Assembly (NCBI RefSeq): GCF_002160865.1
Contig: NZ_NFLJ01000006.1
Coordinates: 1 to 64,000 of the forward strand
Direction of reading: 5' to 3'
Source: Massiliimicrobium timonense
GTDB taxonomy: Bacteria; Bacillota_I; Bacilli_A; Erysipelotrichales; Coprobacillaceae
DNA length: 64,000 nt
The notes under the pieces were generated by a model. It saw nothing but the letters and a program-made list of their open reading frames with translations, was not told where the DNA came from and made no database searches. A program made the position numbers and the translations under genes. Of this stretch, positions 44,833-53,517 are shown piece after piece. Positions within the stretch are counted from its first letter, which is position 1. Each line of letters begins with the position of its first letter.

Positions 44833-46114
44833 GAAAAAGATAATTTGCATCCTTGTGATGATTGCATGTTTTATTTTGATTATTTATCGTCCACGTCAGC
44901 TCACTCTTACGATTGGTGTTTTTGCAGGGAGTAATTGGGATGTTCCGAATGGAGATTGTTATAAAATTATTGATCAGGCCATTGAAAGGTATGAAAAAGA
45001 ATATCCAATGGTTCAAATCGAATATGAGAGTGGAATTTTAAAAGAAGATTATTCAGAATGGCTTTCAGCTAAATATTTAAAAGGGGAAGAACCAGATGTC
45101 TTTATGATTCTGGGAGAAGATTTTAATACTTTAAGTGCGTTAGGGGCATTAAAAAATTTAGATAGTTTGATACAGAAAGATCAGCAATTTCATATTGAGA
45201 ATTATTATGCCAGTGTTTTATATTCTGGACAATATCATAATCATCAATATGCATTGCCTTATGAAAGTAATCCAACGTTAATGTTTGTTAATCAAACGTT
45301 ATTAAAAAAAGAACATATTCATCTTCCAGATAATGATTGGACATTGGATGATTTCTATACGATTTGTCAACAGGTGACAAAAGATACAAATAATGATGGA
45401 CAAATAGATCAATATGGTTGTTATAATTATGATTGGTTAGATTCTGTTTATAGCCATAAGGTCAATTTATTTGATGAAAATGGAGAATTTTGTTATTTAA
45501 ATCAAAAAGATGTTAAAAATGCTATTTCATTTGTACAAAAAATATATAATCTTAATCAGGGGTACACTGTCACATCACAAGATTTTGATATGGGGAAAGT
45601 TGCTTTTGCACCTATGTCCTTTGCTGAATATAGAACATACAAACCTTACCCTTATCGTGTTAAAAAATATTCACAATTTGAATGGGATTGCATTCAAATG
45701 CCCGGAGCAGATGAAAATAATAGTAGTGAGGTTTCATCGTTGTTGATGGGGATTTCTTCAAGAACATCTCACATACAAGAAGCTTGGGAATTTTTAAAAC
45801 TATTAACTTATGATACGCAGACACAAAAAACACTTTTCCAGTATTCACAAGGTATTTCATCTTTAAAAACAGTTATTCAGTCTGATGATGTAGAAAGTTT
45901 ATTAAATAGTGATATTTTGGAAGATACACAAGTGAATTTAAACTTGTTGAATGATGTTATGGAAAATGCTATGAGTCAAAGTCAGTTTAGAAAATATAAT
46001 TCTGCAATTGTAACTATGAATACTCAAATCAATCAAATGATTCAAAACAATGAAGATTTAGATTTATCATTGATTTCTTTACAAAATGAAATCAATGAAT
46101 ACTTAAGAGAATAA
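44822..46114 (+). CDS. Extracellular solute-binding protein family 1
   Basis: A 430-residue sugar-binding protein of the MalE-type fold. An N-terminal hydrophobic stretch (residues 6-22) serves as anchor, with a weak lipobox-like MIAC. Motifs: YLKGEEPDVFMILGEDF near residue 92, ALPYESNPTLMFVNQTLL near 145, and NNDGQIDQYGCYNYDW. It overlaps the response regulator by 11 bp. Like the first binding protein it lacks transporter partners, so it is proposed as a second sensory ligand-binding subunit. Confidence 0.85.
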   Translation: MMNKKKIICILVMIACFILIIYRPRQLTLTIGVFAGSNWDVPNGDCYKIIDQAIERYEKEYPMVQIEYESGILKEDYSEWLSAKYLKGEEPDVFMILGEDFNTLSALGALKNLDSLIQKDQQFHIENYYASVLYSGQYHNHQYALPYESNPTLMFVNQTLLKKEHIHLPDNDWTLDDFYTICQQVTKDTNNDGQIDQYGCYNYDWLDSVYSHKVNLFDENGEFCYLNQKDVKNAISFVQKIYNLNQGYTVTSQDFDMGKVAFAPMSFAEYRTYKPYPYRVKKYSQFEWDCIQMPGADENNSSEVSSLLMGISSRTSHIQEAWEFLKLLTYDTQTQKTLFQYSQGISSLKTVIQSDDVESLLNSDILEDTQVNLNLLNDVMENAMSQSQFRKYNSAIVTMNTQINQMIQNNEDLDLSLISLQNEINEYLRE

Positions 46115-46124
46115 GATAATGATA

Positions 46125-46149
46125 AAGTCAAGGATTCTTGGCTTTTTTT
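46125..46149 (+). terminator. Terminator after the sensing block
   Basis: The stem aagtcaag/cttggctt (one G-T pair) is followed by seven T. It separates the two-component block from the PTS operon. Confidence 0.7.
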
Positions 46150-46153
46150 GTAT

Positions 46154-46217
46154 TGTGACATTTGTCATATTGATTTCCTATCATCTGTCATGATGAAAAT
46201 ATGACAATAGACAGATG
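46154..46217. promoter_or_regulatory. Candidate operator of the PTS operon
   Basis: The region holds repeated tgtcat/atgaca units (about 46154, 46163, 46186, 46201) and an inverted pair catctgt/acagatg at 46182-46188 and 46211-46217. Such clustered palindromes upstream of the IIA gene suggest binding of the adjacent NarL-type regulator. Confidence 0.4.
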
Positions 46218-46272
46218 GAATAGAACCTTATCATTGATACAATGATAGTGTCAAATGAAGGAGGGGAAAAAG

Positions 46273-46689
46273 GTGAAATATTTAATAATGGTAAGTCATG
46301 GACAGTTTGCTGAAGGATTGAAAGATGCTCTTTCTATGTTAGCAGGGCAACGTGAAGATGTTTTAGCATTAGGGTTACAAAATGGTAAAAGTGCTGATGA
46401 ATTTGCAGAAGAATTTTCAAATATCATAAACCCGATTTGTCAAGATGATGAAATAATTTTATTAGGTGATTTAATTGGTGGATCACCACTTACAACAGCT
46501 ATGAATGTTGTAAGTGAAAAAGGACTCCATTGTACAATCATTGGAGGTATGAATTTACCATTAGCTCTTACGGCTGTTTTGATGAAAGATACAATGTCAA
46601 CAAATGATCTTGTTAGACAAATCTTGAATGAAGCAACCACAGCATTAAGAGAATTGAAAATTGAAAATGATGAAGATGAAGATATTTAA
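46273..46689 (+). CDS. PTS mannose-family IIA component
   Basis: A 138-residue EIIA-Man domain that accepts phosphate from HPr at His9 (IMVSHGQFAEGL). LLGDLIGGSPLTTAMNV is the second family motif. The start is GTG at 46273, 7 nt after ggagggg; an in-frame ATG at 46255 would lie before that site. It is the first gene of a IIA-IIB-IIC-IID operon. The close position after the binding-protein/kinase block points to shared sugar control. Confidence 0.93.
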   Translation: MKYLIMVSHGQFAEGLKDALSMLAGQREDVLALGLQNGKSADEFAEEFSNIINPICQDDEIILLGDLIGGSPLTTAMNVVSEKGLHCTIIGGMNLPLALTAVLMKDTMSTNDLVRQILNEATTALRELKIENDEDEDI

Positions 46690-46703
46690 AGGAGGAAAGA
46701 AAA

Positions 46704-47195
46704 ATGTCAGTTTCATTTATTCGTATTGATGATCGTATGATTCATGGTCAAACATGTACACGTTGGGCTCGTGAATATCCTTGTGATGGTTTAATTGCTG
46801 TAAATGATAAAGCAGCTAAAAATGATGTGTTAAAAGCGGCCTATAAAGCTGCCAGTGGAAAGAAAACATTTGTCTGGACTTTAGAAGATTTTCAAAAGAA
46901 AGCACAAAAAGTATTAGATAGTGATACACGTTATTTCTTGATTACAAAAAATCCTGTAGATATGTGCAAAATATTAGTGGATCAGGGATTTCAGTGTGGT
47001 ATTGATACAGTCATTGTAGGTCCTTGTAATGATCGTGAGGGAGCAGTGAAATTAGGAAATAATCAATCTATTACACAAGAAGAAGCTGATGCTTTTGAAA
47101 AAATTGCAAAAGCAGGATATAAAATTAAATTTGCTTTATTGCCAGATGTTTCTATAGGAACATGGGATGATTTTAAAGGAAAGTTCGGTTATTAA
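46704..47195 (+). CDS. PTS mannose/fructose/sorbose-family IIB component
   Basis: A 163-residue EIIB. The phosphorylated His14 is in RIDDRMIHGQ, the family signature. It takes phosphate from IIA and passes it to the sugar. It lies 14 bp after IIA with aaaggagg. The C-terminal DVSIGTWDDFKGKF is typical of the family. Confidence 0.96.
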   Translation: MSVSFIRIDDRMIHGQTCTRWAREYPCDGLIAVNDKAAKNDVLKAAYKAASGKKTFVWTLEDFQKKAQKVLDSDTRYFLITKNPVDMCKILVDQGFQCGIDTVIVGPCNDREGAVKLGNNQSITQEEADAFEKIAKAGYKIKFALLPDVSIGTWDDFKGKFGY

Positions 47196-47213
47196 AAAGG
47201 GGAGGTTTCATTT

Positions 47214-48056
47214 ATGGAAATTAGTTGGTTACAAGCTGCCTTATTAGGTTTATTTGCTTGTTTATCAAGTATGCCTGGTTTAGGTGGAACATCAATTGGG
47301 AACTACACATTAGGTAGACCATTAATTGGTGGTTTAGTCTGTGGTATTATTTTAGGGGATATTTATTCAGGTATTTTGGTTGGAGTCGCTATGCAAGTTG
47401 TGTATATTGCTTTGGTGACACCGGGTGGAACGGTTTCAGCAGATGTACGTGCCGTAAGTTACATTGGTATTCCATTGGCTATGATTGCTTTAAAGAGTTA
47501 TGGTTTAGATGCTGGAAGTGCAGATGGACAAGCAATGGCAACTTCATTTGGAACAATGGTTGGAACTTTAGGAACTGTCTTATTCTATGGAACAGCAACA
47601 ATTAACCTTGTCTGGCAACATATTGGATGGCGTGCCGTTGAAAAAGGTGAGTTCAATAAATTATATGTTGTCAATATGGGATTGCCTTGGATTTCACATA
47701 TTCTTTGCTCATTCATTCCAACTTTAATCATGTGTAAAATGGGAGCACCAATGGTAGAGTTGATTAAAAATTACTTACCAATGGATGGAATAGCAATGAT
47801 GACATTATTTACAGTTGGTTCATTACTTCCATGTGTCGGAATTGCGATTTTATTAAAACAGATTGCCACAAAAGCAGTTGACTTCATTCCATTCTTCTTT
47901 GGTTTTACTTTAGCAGCTGCATTAGGAATTAACCTTGTATCTGCAACTGTGATTGCTGGTATGTTTGCATTAATTAATTATCGTATTAAAATGTTGACAA
48001 TCAATAAACCAGCAGTCAATTCAAATGTTGATGATGATGACGAGGAGGATATTTAA
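47214..48056 (+). CDS. PTS mannose-family IIC component
   Basis: A 280-residue membrane subunit with about eight hydrophobic helices. Characteristic strings: GRPLIGGLVCGIILGD near residue 33, GVAMQVVYIALVTPGGTVSADVRAVSYIG near 60. It forms the sugar channel with IID. The C-terminus is acidic (NVDDDDEEDI). Confidence 0.96.
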   Translation: MEISWLQAALLGLFACLSSMPGLGGTSIGNYTLGRPLIGGLVCGIILGDIYSGILVGVAMQVVYIALVTPGGTVSADVRAVSYIGIPLAMIALKSYGLDAGSADGQAMATSFGTMVGTLGTVLFYGTATINLVWQHIGWRAVEKGEFNKLYVVNMGLPWISHILCSFIPTLIMCKMGAPMVELIKNYLPMDGIAMMTLFTVGSLLPCVGIAILLKQIATKAVDFIPFFFGFTLAAALGINLVSATVIAGMFALINYRIKMLTINKPAVNSNVDDDDEEDI

Positions 48057-48057
48057 G

Positions 48058-48891
48058 ATGGAAAAGAAATTAACAAAAAAGACTCTGACAAAGTCATTTC
48101 ATAATTGGTATTATGGAAACTTAACATGTTTCTCACAAGAACATATGCAGACTTTTGGATATCTTTGTTCTATGCTTCCAATTGTTAATGAATTGTATAA
48201 TCAAAAACAAGATAAAGCAAAAGCTATGCAAACTTATACAGCTTTCTTTAATACAGAACCACAGATTGGTTCAGTCATTGTTGGTATGACAGCAGGGTTA
48301 GAAGAAGCCCGCGCCAATGGTGAAGATGTAGATGATGAAACAATTAATGGATTACGTGCTGGGTTAATGGGACCTTTAGCAGGAATTGGAGATTCATTAG
48401 TCGTTGGAACAGTTATTCCCATTTTATTAGGTGTAGCACTAGGAATGTCTAATGGGGGTTCACCACTAGGAGCTATCTTCTATATTATTGTTTGGAATTT
48501 ATTTGCTTACTTTGGAATGAAATTCTTATATTTCAAAGGTTATGAATTAGGTGGTAAAGCTGTTGATTTCTTAGTAGGACCTCAAGGAGAGGCTTTAAGA
48601 GAATCTATAACAATGTTAGGTGGAATTGTTATTGGAGCTGTTGCAGCTACTTGGGTATCAGTGCAAACAAGTTTTACTTTAATAGCTAAAGGAGCAACAG
48701 AACCATACTTGAATTTACAAAAAACATTAGATAGTGTTTATCCAGGATTTTTAACAGCTGCATTTGTTATGCTTTGCTGGTATTTACTAGCAAAAAGAAA
48801 AATGTCACCAATCAAAGTTATGTTATTACTTGTTGTGATTGCCTTAGTTGGTGTATTAGTTGGATTTTTTAATCCAGGTTTACAATATTAA
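48058..48891 (+). CDS. PTS mannose-family IID component
   Basis: A 277-residue membrane subunit, IID. FHNWYYGNLTCFSQEHMQTFGYLCSMLPI at the start is the family hallmark; then GLRAGLMGPLAGIGDSLVVGTVIPILLG. The start 48058 follows gaggagg, immediately after the IIC stop; an earlier in-frame ATG at 48025 lies inside IIC. It completes the permease; the sugar cannot be told from sequence (mannose, fructose, sorbose or amino sugars). Confidence 0.95.
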   Translation: MEKKLTKKTLTKSFHNWYYGNLTCFSQEHMQTFGYLCSMLPIVNELYNQKQDKAKAMQTYTAFFNTEPQIGSVIVGMTAGLEEARANGEDVDDETINGLRAGLMGPLAGIGDSLVVGTVIPILLGVALGMSNGGSPLGAIFYIIVWNLFAYFGMKFLYFKGYELGGKAVDFLVGPQGEALRESITMLGGIVIGAVAATWVSVQTSFTLIAKGATEPYLNLQKTLDSVYPGFLTAAFVMLCWYLLAKRKMSPIKVMLLLVVIALVGVLVGFFNPGLQY

Positions 48892-48906
48892 AAGGAGGAC
48901 AGTGTC

Positions 48907-49176
48907 ATGGATACCAAACGCAAAGAAGCTTATATAGCAGAAGTACAATATCAAACAAAAATGCTCAATCATTTAAAAAAATGGTTAAGAAACCTTATCA
49001 TATTTTCCTCAATTTCTCTTGTCTTTGTTTTGTTTGGATCATCCATTCATCCATTTGTACAAGTCATAAGTGTTATATTCATGATATTAAGCATCCTATC
49101 ATGTATACTTGTTGGATTGGGATATAAAAATGGATATGATAATGTTCGTAAAATACTTAATATAATGAAATCATAA
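48907..49176 (+). CDS. Small two-helix membrane protein after the PTS operon
   Basis: An 89-residue protein with two hydrophobic helices (about residues 29-48 and 54-76) and a basic N-terminus. No family recognised. It has an aaaggagg site and lies 15 bp after IID, so it is co-transcribed with the PTS and may modulate it. Confidence 0.7.
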   Translation: MDTKRKEAYIAEVQYQTKMLNHLKKWLRNLIIFSSISLVFVLFGSSIHPFVQVISVIFMILSILSCILVGLGYKNGYDNVRKILNIMKS

Positions 49177-49206
49177 GAGGATTGTTGTCAAAACAATCCT
49201 CTTTCA
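49175..49206 (+). terminator. Terminator after the PTS operon
   Basis: The stem gaggattgtt/aacaatcctc with a short loop and T run closes the operon; the Cof gene begins just after. Confidence 0.85.
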
Positions 49207-49220
49207 ATAAGGAGAATAAA

Positions 49221-50024
49221 ATGTATCAAATTGTATTCAGTGATGTTGATGGAACTTTGTTGAATGATCAACATCAAATGACACCATTAACACAACAATC
49301 TATTATTTGGCTACATAATAAACAAATTCCATTTGTGATTGTATCAGCACGTAGTCCTTCAGGTATTTTTCCAATCATGGAAGAAAATCATTTTAAATCT
49401 CATCTCATTGCCTATAGTGGAGCACTTATTATGGATGAGTATCGACATATACTCTATGAAAAAGGGATGAAGACAGCACTAGCTATGTTAATTATTCAGA
49501 AGTTAAATGCCATGAATATAACATGGTGTGTATATTCTTTTGATCAATGGTATGTTCAAAATCGCCAAGATGAAAAGATTCAAAGAGAAGAAAACATTGT
49601 AAAAGCTCAATCTCAAGAGGCTTCTTTAGATGATTTGTTGTCATTACCAGTTGTTCATAAAATATTATGTATCTGTCGTCCCAATCAGACATTAATAGTT
49701 GAAAAGCAATTAAAAAAAGATTTTCCACAACTGACAATCGTTAAATCTTCCGATATACTTATTGAAATCATGGAACAGGGAATTAATAAAGCACAAGCTG
49801 TTAAACAATTATGTCAATTATGGAATATTCCTATTCAAAAAGCAGTAGCATTTGGAGATCAGTATAATGATTTAGACATGTTGTTAGAGGTAGGATATGG
49901 ATGGGCAATGGGAAATGCACCAAAAGAAATCAAAAAACAAGTCAAATATGCGACATTGGATAATAATCATGATGGTATTCATTATGCATTAAATAATATG
50001 AATGATGAAGGAAAGAAAATTTGA
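49221..50024 (+). CDS. Cof-type HAD phosphatase
   Basis: A 267-residue HAD-superfamily class IIB sugar-phosphate phosphatase. Motif I is FSDVDGTLLN (nucleophile Asp), motif II SARSPSG, and motif IV AFGDQYNDLDML. The C-terminal lysine motif region is INKAQAVKQLC. Such enzymes dephosphorylate phosphosugars or flavin intermediates. An ataaggag site precedes 49221. It is placed between the PTS operon and DJ-1 genes. Confidence 0.93.
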   Translation: MYQIVFSDVDGTLLNDQHQMTPLTQQSIIWLHNKQIPFVIVSARSPSGIFPIMEENHFKSHLIAYSGALIMDEYRHILYEKGMKTALAMLIIQKLNAMNITWCVYSFDQWYVQNRQDEKIQREENIVKAQSQEASLDDLLSLPVVHKILCICRPNQTLIVEKQLKKDFPQLTIVKSSDILIEIMEQGINKAQAVKQLCQLWNIPIQKAVAFGDQYNDLDMLLEVGYGWAMGNAPKEIKKQVKYATLDNNHDGIHYALNNMNDEGKKI

Positions 50025-50115
50025 AATGATTTTCTTTTTTTATTTTCATTTCCTAATTTAGGAAATACATTGTTGAAAGTGATGAAACAGTTTATGATAC
50101 AGGCAAGAAAGGAAG

Positions 50116-50724
50116 ATGATGGGTATGAAAAAGGTAGCAGTTGTTGTGGCACCGGGATTTGAAGAAGGAGAAACACTCACAATTGTCGATATTATGCGTA
50201 GAGCACATATCCAATGTGATATGTTTGGATTTGACAAGGTTGTTCAAGGAGGACATGATATAGAAGTTGCGTGTGATGATGTTTTAAGTGAAAGAGTTCT
50301 TGATTATGATATGATTGTTTTACCAGGAGGTTATGGTGGATCGAGAGCTATGCGTGATAGTGATTTGATGATGGATTTATTGCATCAAATGAATGAAAAA
50401 GGAAAATATATTTGTGCTATGTGTGCGGCTCCGATTGTATTAGAAAGAGCTGGATTATTAGAAGGAAAAAACTTTACAGCATATCAAGGTTATGATCAAA
50501 AGATACATCAAGGAAATTATTTAGAAGATAAGGTTGTTATTGATGGTCAAATTGTAACAAGTCGAGGACCGGCAACAGCCTATGCTTTTGCTTATAAACT
50601 GGTTGATTTATTAGATGGAGATTCTTTGGCAGTGAAAAAACGTATGATTTATTTTAATGCTTTTGATGTAAAGGAGGACGAGTCATATGAAGCGTGTTGC
50701 TGTATTGATGGAGAAGGGATATGA
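50116..50724 (+). CDS. DJ-1/PfpI-family protein (first of tandem pair)
   Basis: A 202-residue DJ-1/PfpI-fold protein. The catalytic-type Cys lies in AMCAAPIVL, the Glu near VAPGFEEGETLTIVD, and PGGYGGSRAMRD is the glycine-rich loop. Members act as glyoxalase/deglycase or chaperone-like stress proteins; activity here is unknown. ATG codons at 50116, 50119 and 50125 are all possible starts after aaagga. It overlaps the second copy by 38 bp in a different frame. Confidence 0.88.
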   Translation: MMGMKKVAVVVAPGFEEGETLTIVDIMRRAHIQCDMFGFDKVVQGGHDIEVACDDVLSERVLDYDMIVLPGGYGGSRAMRDSDLMMDLLHQMNEKGKYICAMCAAPIVLERAGLLEGKNFTAYQGYDQKIHQGNYLEDKVVIDGQIVTSRGPATAYAFAYKLVDLLDGDSLAVKKRMIYFNAFDVKEDESYEACCCIDGEGI

Positions 50725-51238
50725 AGAAGGAGAAACCCTTACGATTGTTGACTTATTAAGGAGAGCCAATATAGAATGTCATACATTTTATTTTGATAAT
50801 GAATTTGTGGAAGGAATGCATCATATGATGATCAAAGCAGATCAGCAGTTTGGTGATGAAATCAAAGATTATGATGTCCTTGTTTTACCAGGAGGTAGAC
50901 CAGGTGGAGAAAACTTAAGAAATAATGAAGATGTGATTCAAATGGTTCAATATTTTAATCAACATCATAAAATTTTAGCAGCTATGTGTTCAGGTACAAT
51001 CGTTCTATCTGATGCTAAAGTCATTGAAGGTAAAAAAGTTACAGGATATACAGGTTATGAAGAAAAGTTAAAAGGTGGTCTATTCTTAAATGATGTTGTT
51101 GTTTATGATCAAAATATAATCACAAGTCAAGGACCAGCGACACCTTATCCTTTTGCTTTTCAAATCATTGAAGCATTAGGTCAAGATACAAGTGAAATGA
51201 AGGAGAGATTGATGTATAATTTTGCTGGAGGAAGATAA
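50687..51238 (+). CDS. DJ-1/PfpI-family protein (second of tandem pair)
   Basis: A 183-residue paralog of the preceding gene. The same layout is kept: MEKGYEEGETLTIVDLLRR, VLPGGRPGGENLRN, AAMCSGTIVLSDA with its Cys, and SQGPATPYPFAF. The ribosome site aaggagg is embedded in the end of the first gene. A tandem duplication with strong divergence suggests a heterodimer or separate substrates. An RpiR regulator follows within 20 bp. Confidence 0.88.
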   Translation: MKRVAVLMEKGYEEGETLTIVDLLRRANIECHTFYFDNEFVEGMHHMMIKADQQFGDEIKDYDVLVLPGGRPGGENLRNNEDVIQMVQYFNQHHKILAAMCSGTIVLSDAKVIEGKKVTGYTGYEEKLKGGLFLNDVVVYDQNIITSQGPATPYPFAFQIIEALGQDTSEMKERLMYNFAGGR

Positions 51239-51257
51239 AGAAAGTGAGTGATTAAGG

Positions 51258-52028
51258 ATGATTTATGGAAAGTTACCGGTTGTGTTTTTAAGTGTTTTAA
51301 CAAGTGAGAAAAAAGATTCAACCAATCATCAAATAGCAACCTATATTTTAGAGCATATTGATGAAATGCAAAATATTGGTATTCAAGATTTGGCTAAGCG
51401 TTGTCATGTGGCGATGAGTTCTATTTCTCGCTTTTGTAAGGAAATTGGTTTAAAAGATTTTGCACAGCTCAAAGAATTATTGGCAGATTCTAATTTCTAT
51501 TTTGAAGAACAGTCACAGTCTACTTCTTTACAAGTGAGAGTAAGAGATTATGGACAGAAGATTTATGAAAGCATACAAATGGTAGAATCATCATTAAATC
51601 TCAAACAACTTATCTCTTTGTGTCAAGATTTATATCAATATCAAAGAGTTGGTATTTTTGGTTTATTAAAGGCACAAACAGCTGCCATGAATCTACAGAC
51701 AGATTTATTAATGACAGGAAAACAAGTTGAATCTTATGTATCTTATTTCCAACAAATGGATTATATTTTAAATGCAGATGAAAATGATTTAATTATTATC
51801 CTTTCTTATACAGGTTCCTATTTTGAATATGAAAATTTGAGAGTTTTACAAAAGAAACTAGAAGCACCTAAAATATGGATGATTACAAGCGTTCAAGAAA
51901 ACTATCCCTATTTTGTTGATGAAGTTTTAACTTTCCAATCTTTACAGGATCAAGGAAGTCATCCTTATCAATTACAGTTTATCGCAAGTTTAATTGCTCA
52001 AGAATATAATTACAGATATAAAATATGA
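51258..52028 (+). CDS. MurR/RpiR-family transcriptional regulator (second)
   Basis: A 256-residue protein with the RpiR N-terminal HTH (IQDLAKRCHVAMSSISRFCKEIGLKDFAQLKELL) and a C-terminal SIS-like domain (LIIILSYTGSYFEYENL). It follows the DJ-1 pair by 20 bp and may regulate that pair and the PTS/Cof genes in response to a phosphosugar. A terminator hairpin follows at about 52033. Confidence 0.88.
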   Translation: MIYGKLPVVFLSVLTSEKKDSTNHQIATYILEHIDEMQNIGIQDLAKRCHVAMSSISRFCKEIGLKDFAQLKELLADSNFYFEEQSQSTSLQVRVRDYGQKIYESIQMVESSLNLKQLISLCQDLYQYQRVGIFGLLKAQTAAMNLQTDLLMTGKQVESYVSYFQQMDYILNADENDLIIILSYTGSYFEYENLRVLQKKLEAPKIWMITSVQENYPYFVDEVLTFQSLQDQGSHPYQLQFIASLIAQEYNYRYKI

Positions 52029-52032
52029 TTAT

Positions 52033-52062
52033 GAAGGCAAGATGATTCTTGTCTTTTTTTTA
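52033..52062 (+). terminator. Terminator after the RpiR gene
   Basis: The stem aggcaaga/tcttgtct with one G-T pair is followed by a T8 run. Confidence 0.75.
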
Positions 52063-52232
52063 TATGAGATAAGTTTTGGTTTATGGGAGATGTTTTTATT
52101 CAAGAATATATTTAAGAAAGTCACAAAAATGATGCTTTGTTTTTGATGTGTTACTTTTGTGTGACATTAATCAAAGATTTCTATCTTTTTTGTATACTGT
52201 TATTTAACTCATAATGTGAAGGAGGAGATAAT

Positions 52233-52826
52233 ATGAATTATGGGTATATAAGAGTATCATCTAAGGATCAATGTGAAGATCGTCAATTGATGGCATTAAA
52301 ACAATATGATATTTGTCACAAAAATATATATGTGGATAAAATCAGTGGAAAGAGTTTTAATCGACCACAGTATAAACGATTAATGAAAAAATTGAAAAAA
52401 GGAGATGTGCTTATGATTTTATCTATTGATAGATTAGGTAGAAATTATGATGAAATACAAAATCAATGGCGAATCATCACAAAAATAAAACAGGCAGATA
52501 TTGTTGTTTTAGATATGCCATTATTAGATACGAGGCAAAAAAATGAAAATGATTTAACTGGTGTTTTTATTGCTGATATGGTTCTTCAAATCCTGGCTTA
52601 TGTTGCTCAAATTGAAAGAGAAAACATCAAACAACGACAAAAAGAAGGGATTTGTGCAGCTAGACAAAGAGGTGTTGTTTTTGGTAGACCACGTAAAGAT
52701 GTACCAGAGAATTTTTGGGATATCAGAAATAAATGGCAAGAAAATGAAATATCTTCTAGACAAGCAGCCAGAGCATTAGGTATTGCTCAAAGTACTTTTT
52801 TAAGATGGGTTGAAGAAATTTTATAA
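52233..52826 (+). CDS. Serine recombinase (resolvase/invertase family)
   Basis: A 197-residue small serine recombinase. The catalytic serine lies in GYIRVSSKDQ (residue 9), with LSIDRLGRNYDEIQ as the second conserved block. The C-terminal HTH (ENEISSRQAARALGIAQSTFLRWVEE) binds DNA. It stands alone in core-like surroundings without transposase or an evident invertible segment. An inverted pair gtcacaaaa/ttttgtgtgac about 52118-52163 upstream could be a recognition site. Confidence 0.92.
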   Translation: MNYGYIRVSSKDQCEDRQLMALKQYDICHKNIYVDKISGKSFNRPQYKRLMKKLKKGDVLMILSIDRLGRNYDEIQNQWRIITKIKQADIVVLDMPLLDTRQKNENDLTGVFIADMVLQILAYVAQIERENIKQRQKEGICAARQRGVVFGRPRKDVPENFWDIRNKWQENEISSRQAARALGIAQSTFLRWVEEIL

Positions 52827-52868
52827 TCGTTATAAATATGATATAATATGAAATCAAGGAGGGATCAT

Positions 52869-53390
52869 ATGAAAAAGACAATAATTGTTGTGGATATGCA
52901 AAATGATTTTGTGACAGGAAGTTTAGGAACAAAAGAAGCTTGTAAAACAGTTCCTGTAATTGAAAAACTGTTAAAAGAAAATCAAGAAAATCAAATTATC
53001 TTTACCCAAGACACACATCATGAGGATTATCTTTCAACGAGTGAAGGAAAAATGTTACCTGTTGAACATTGTATGAAAGGAACAAAAGGATGGGAAATTA
53101 TCCCAGAATTAAAAGAATGGACACATCAAGCTATAATGGTGGAAAAACCTACATTTGGAAGTTTAAAATTACCTCAACTTATATCTCAGAATCAACCAGA
53201 ACAAATCGTTCTTGTAGGTGTTTGCAGCGATATATGTGTGATTTCTAATGCTTTGATTTTAAAAGCATATTTCCCTGAAACGCCTATCATCGTTTATGAA
53301 AATGCTTGTGCAGGAGTCACACCAGATAAACATCAGGCAGCCATTGAAACAATGAAAAGCTGTCAAATTGATGTTCAAACTTATTTATAG
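52869..53390 (+). CDS. Cysteine hydrolase (isochorismatase/nicotinamidase-like)
   Basis: A 173-residue isochorismatase-fold hydrolase. Catalytic triad candidates: Asp9 in VDMQNDF, Lys93 in VEKPTFG, Cys123 in GVCSDICV. The metal-site histidine pair of nicotinamidases may be DTHHEDY. It likely hydrolyses an amide such as nicotinamide; substrate unproven. A ggaggg site precedes 52869; an in-frame ATG at 52848 is upstream of it. Confidence 0.9.
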   Translation: MKKTIIVVDMQNDFVTGSLGTKEACKTVPVIEKLLKENQENQIIFTQDTHHEDYLSTSEGKMLPVEHCMKGTKGWEIIPELKEWTHQAIMVEKPTFGSLKLPQLISQNQPEQIVLVGVCSDICVISNALILKAYFPETPIIVYENACAGVTPDKHQAAIETMKSCQIDVQTYL

Positions 53391-53398
53391 ACATATTT

Positions 53399-53425
53399 TG
53401 AAATGGCTAAGGTCATTTCTTTTTT
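53399..53425 (+). terminator. Terminator after the cysteine hydrolase gene
   Basis: A gaaatggc/gtcatttc hairpin with a short loop is followed by a T7 run. Confidence 0.65.
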
Positions 53426-53517
53426 TATAAGTAAAACTTATGGATTGGATTAGAAATTGAAATTGTTACAAAATGATAAAAATCATACAATAAACATAAC
53501 AAAGGAGGAAGCATTTT

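Noticed and set aside
46150-46272. Sigma-54 promoter for the mannose-family PTS
   Set aside because: No convincing GG-N10-GC -24/-12 pattern was seen, and no LevR-type activator gene is adjacent; a two-component system is.
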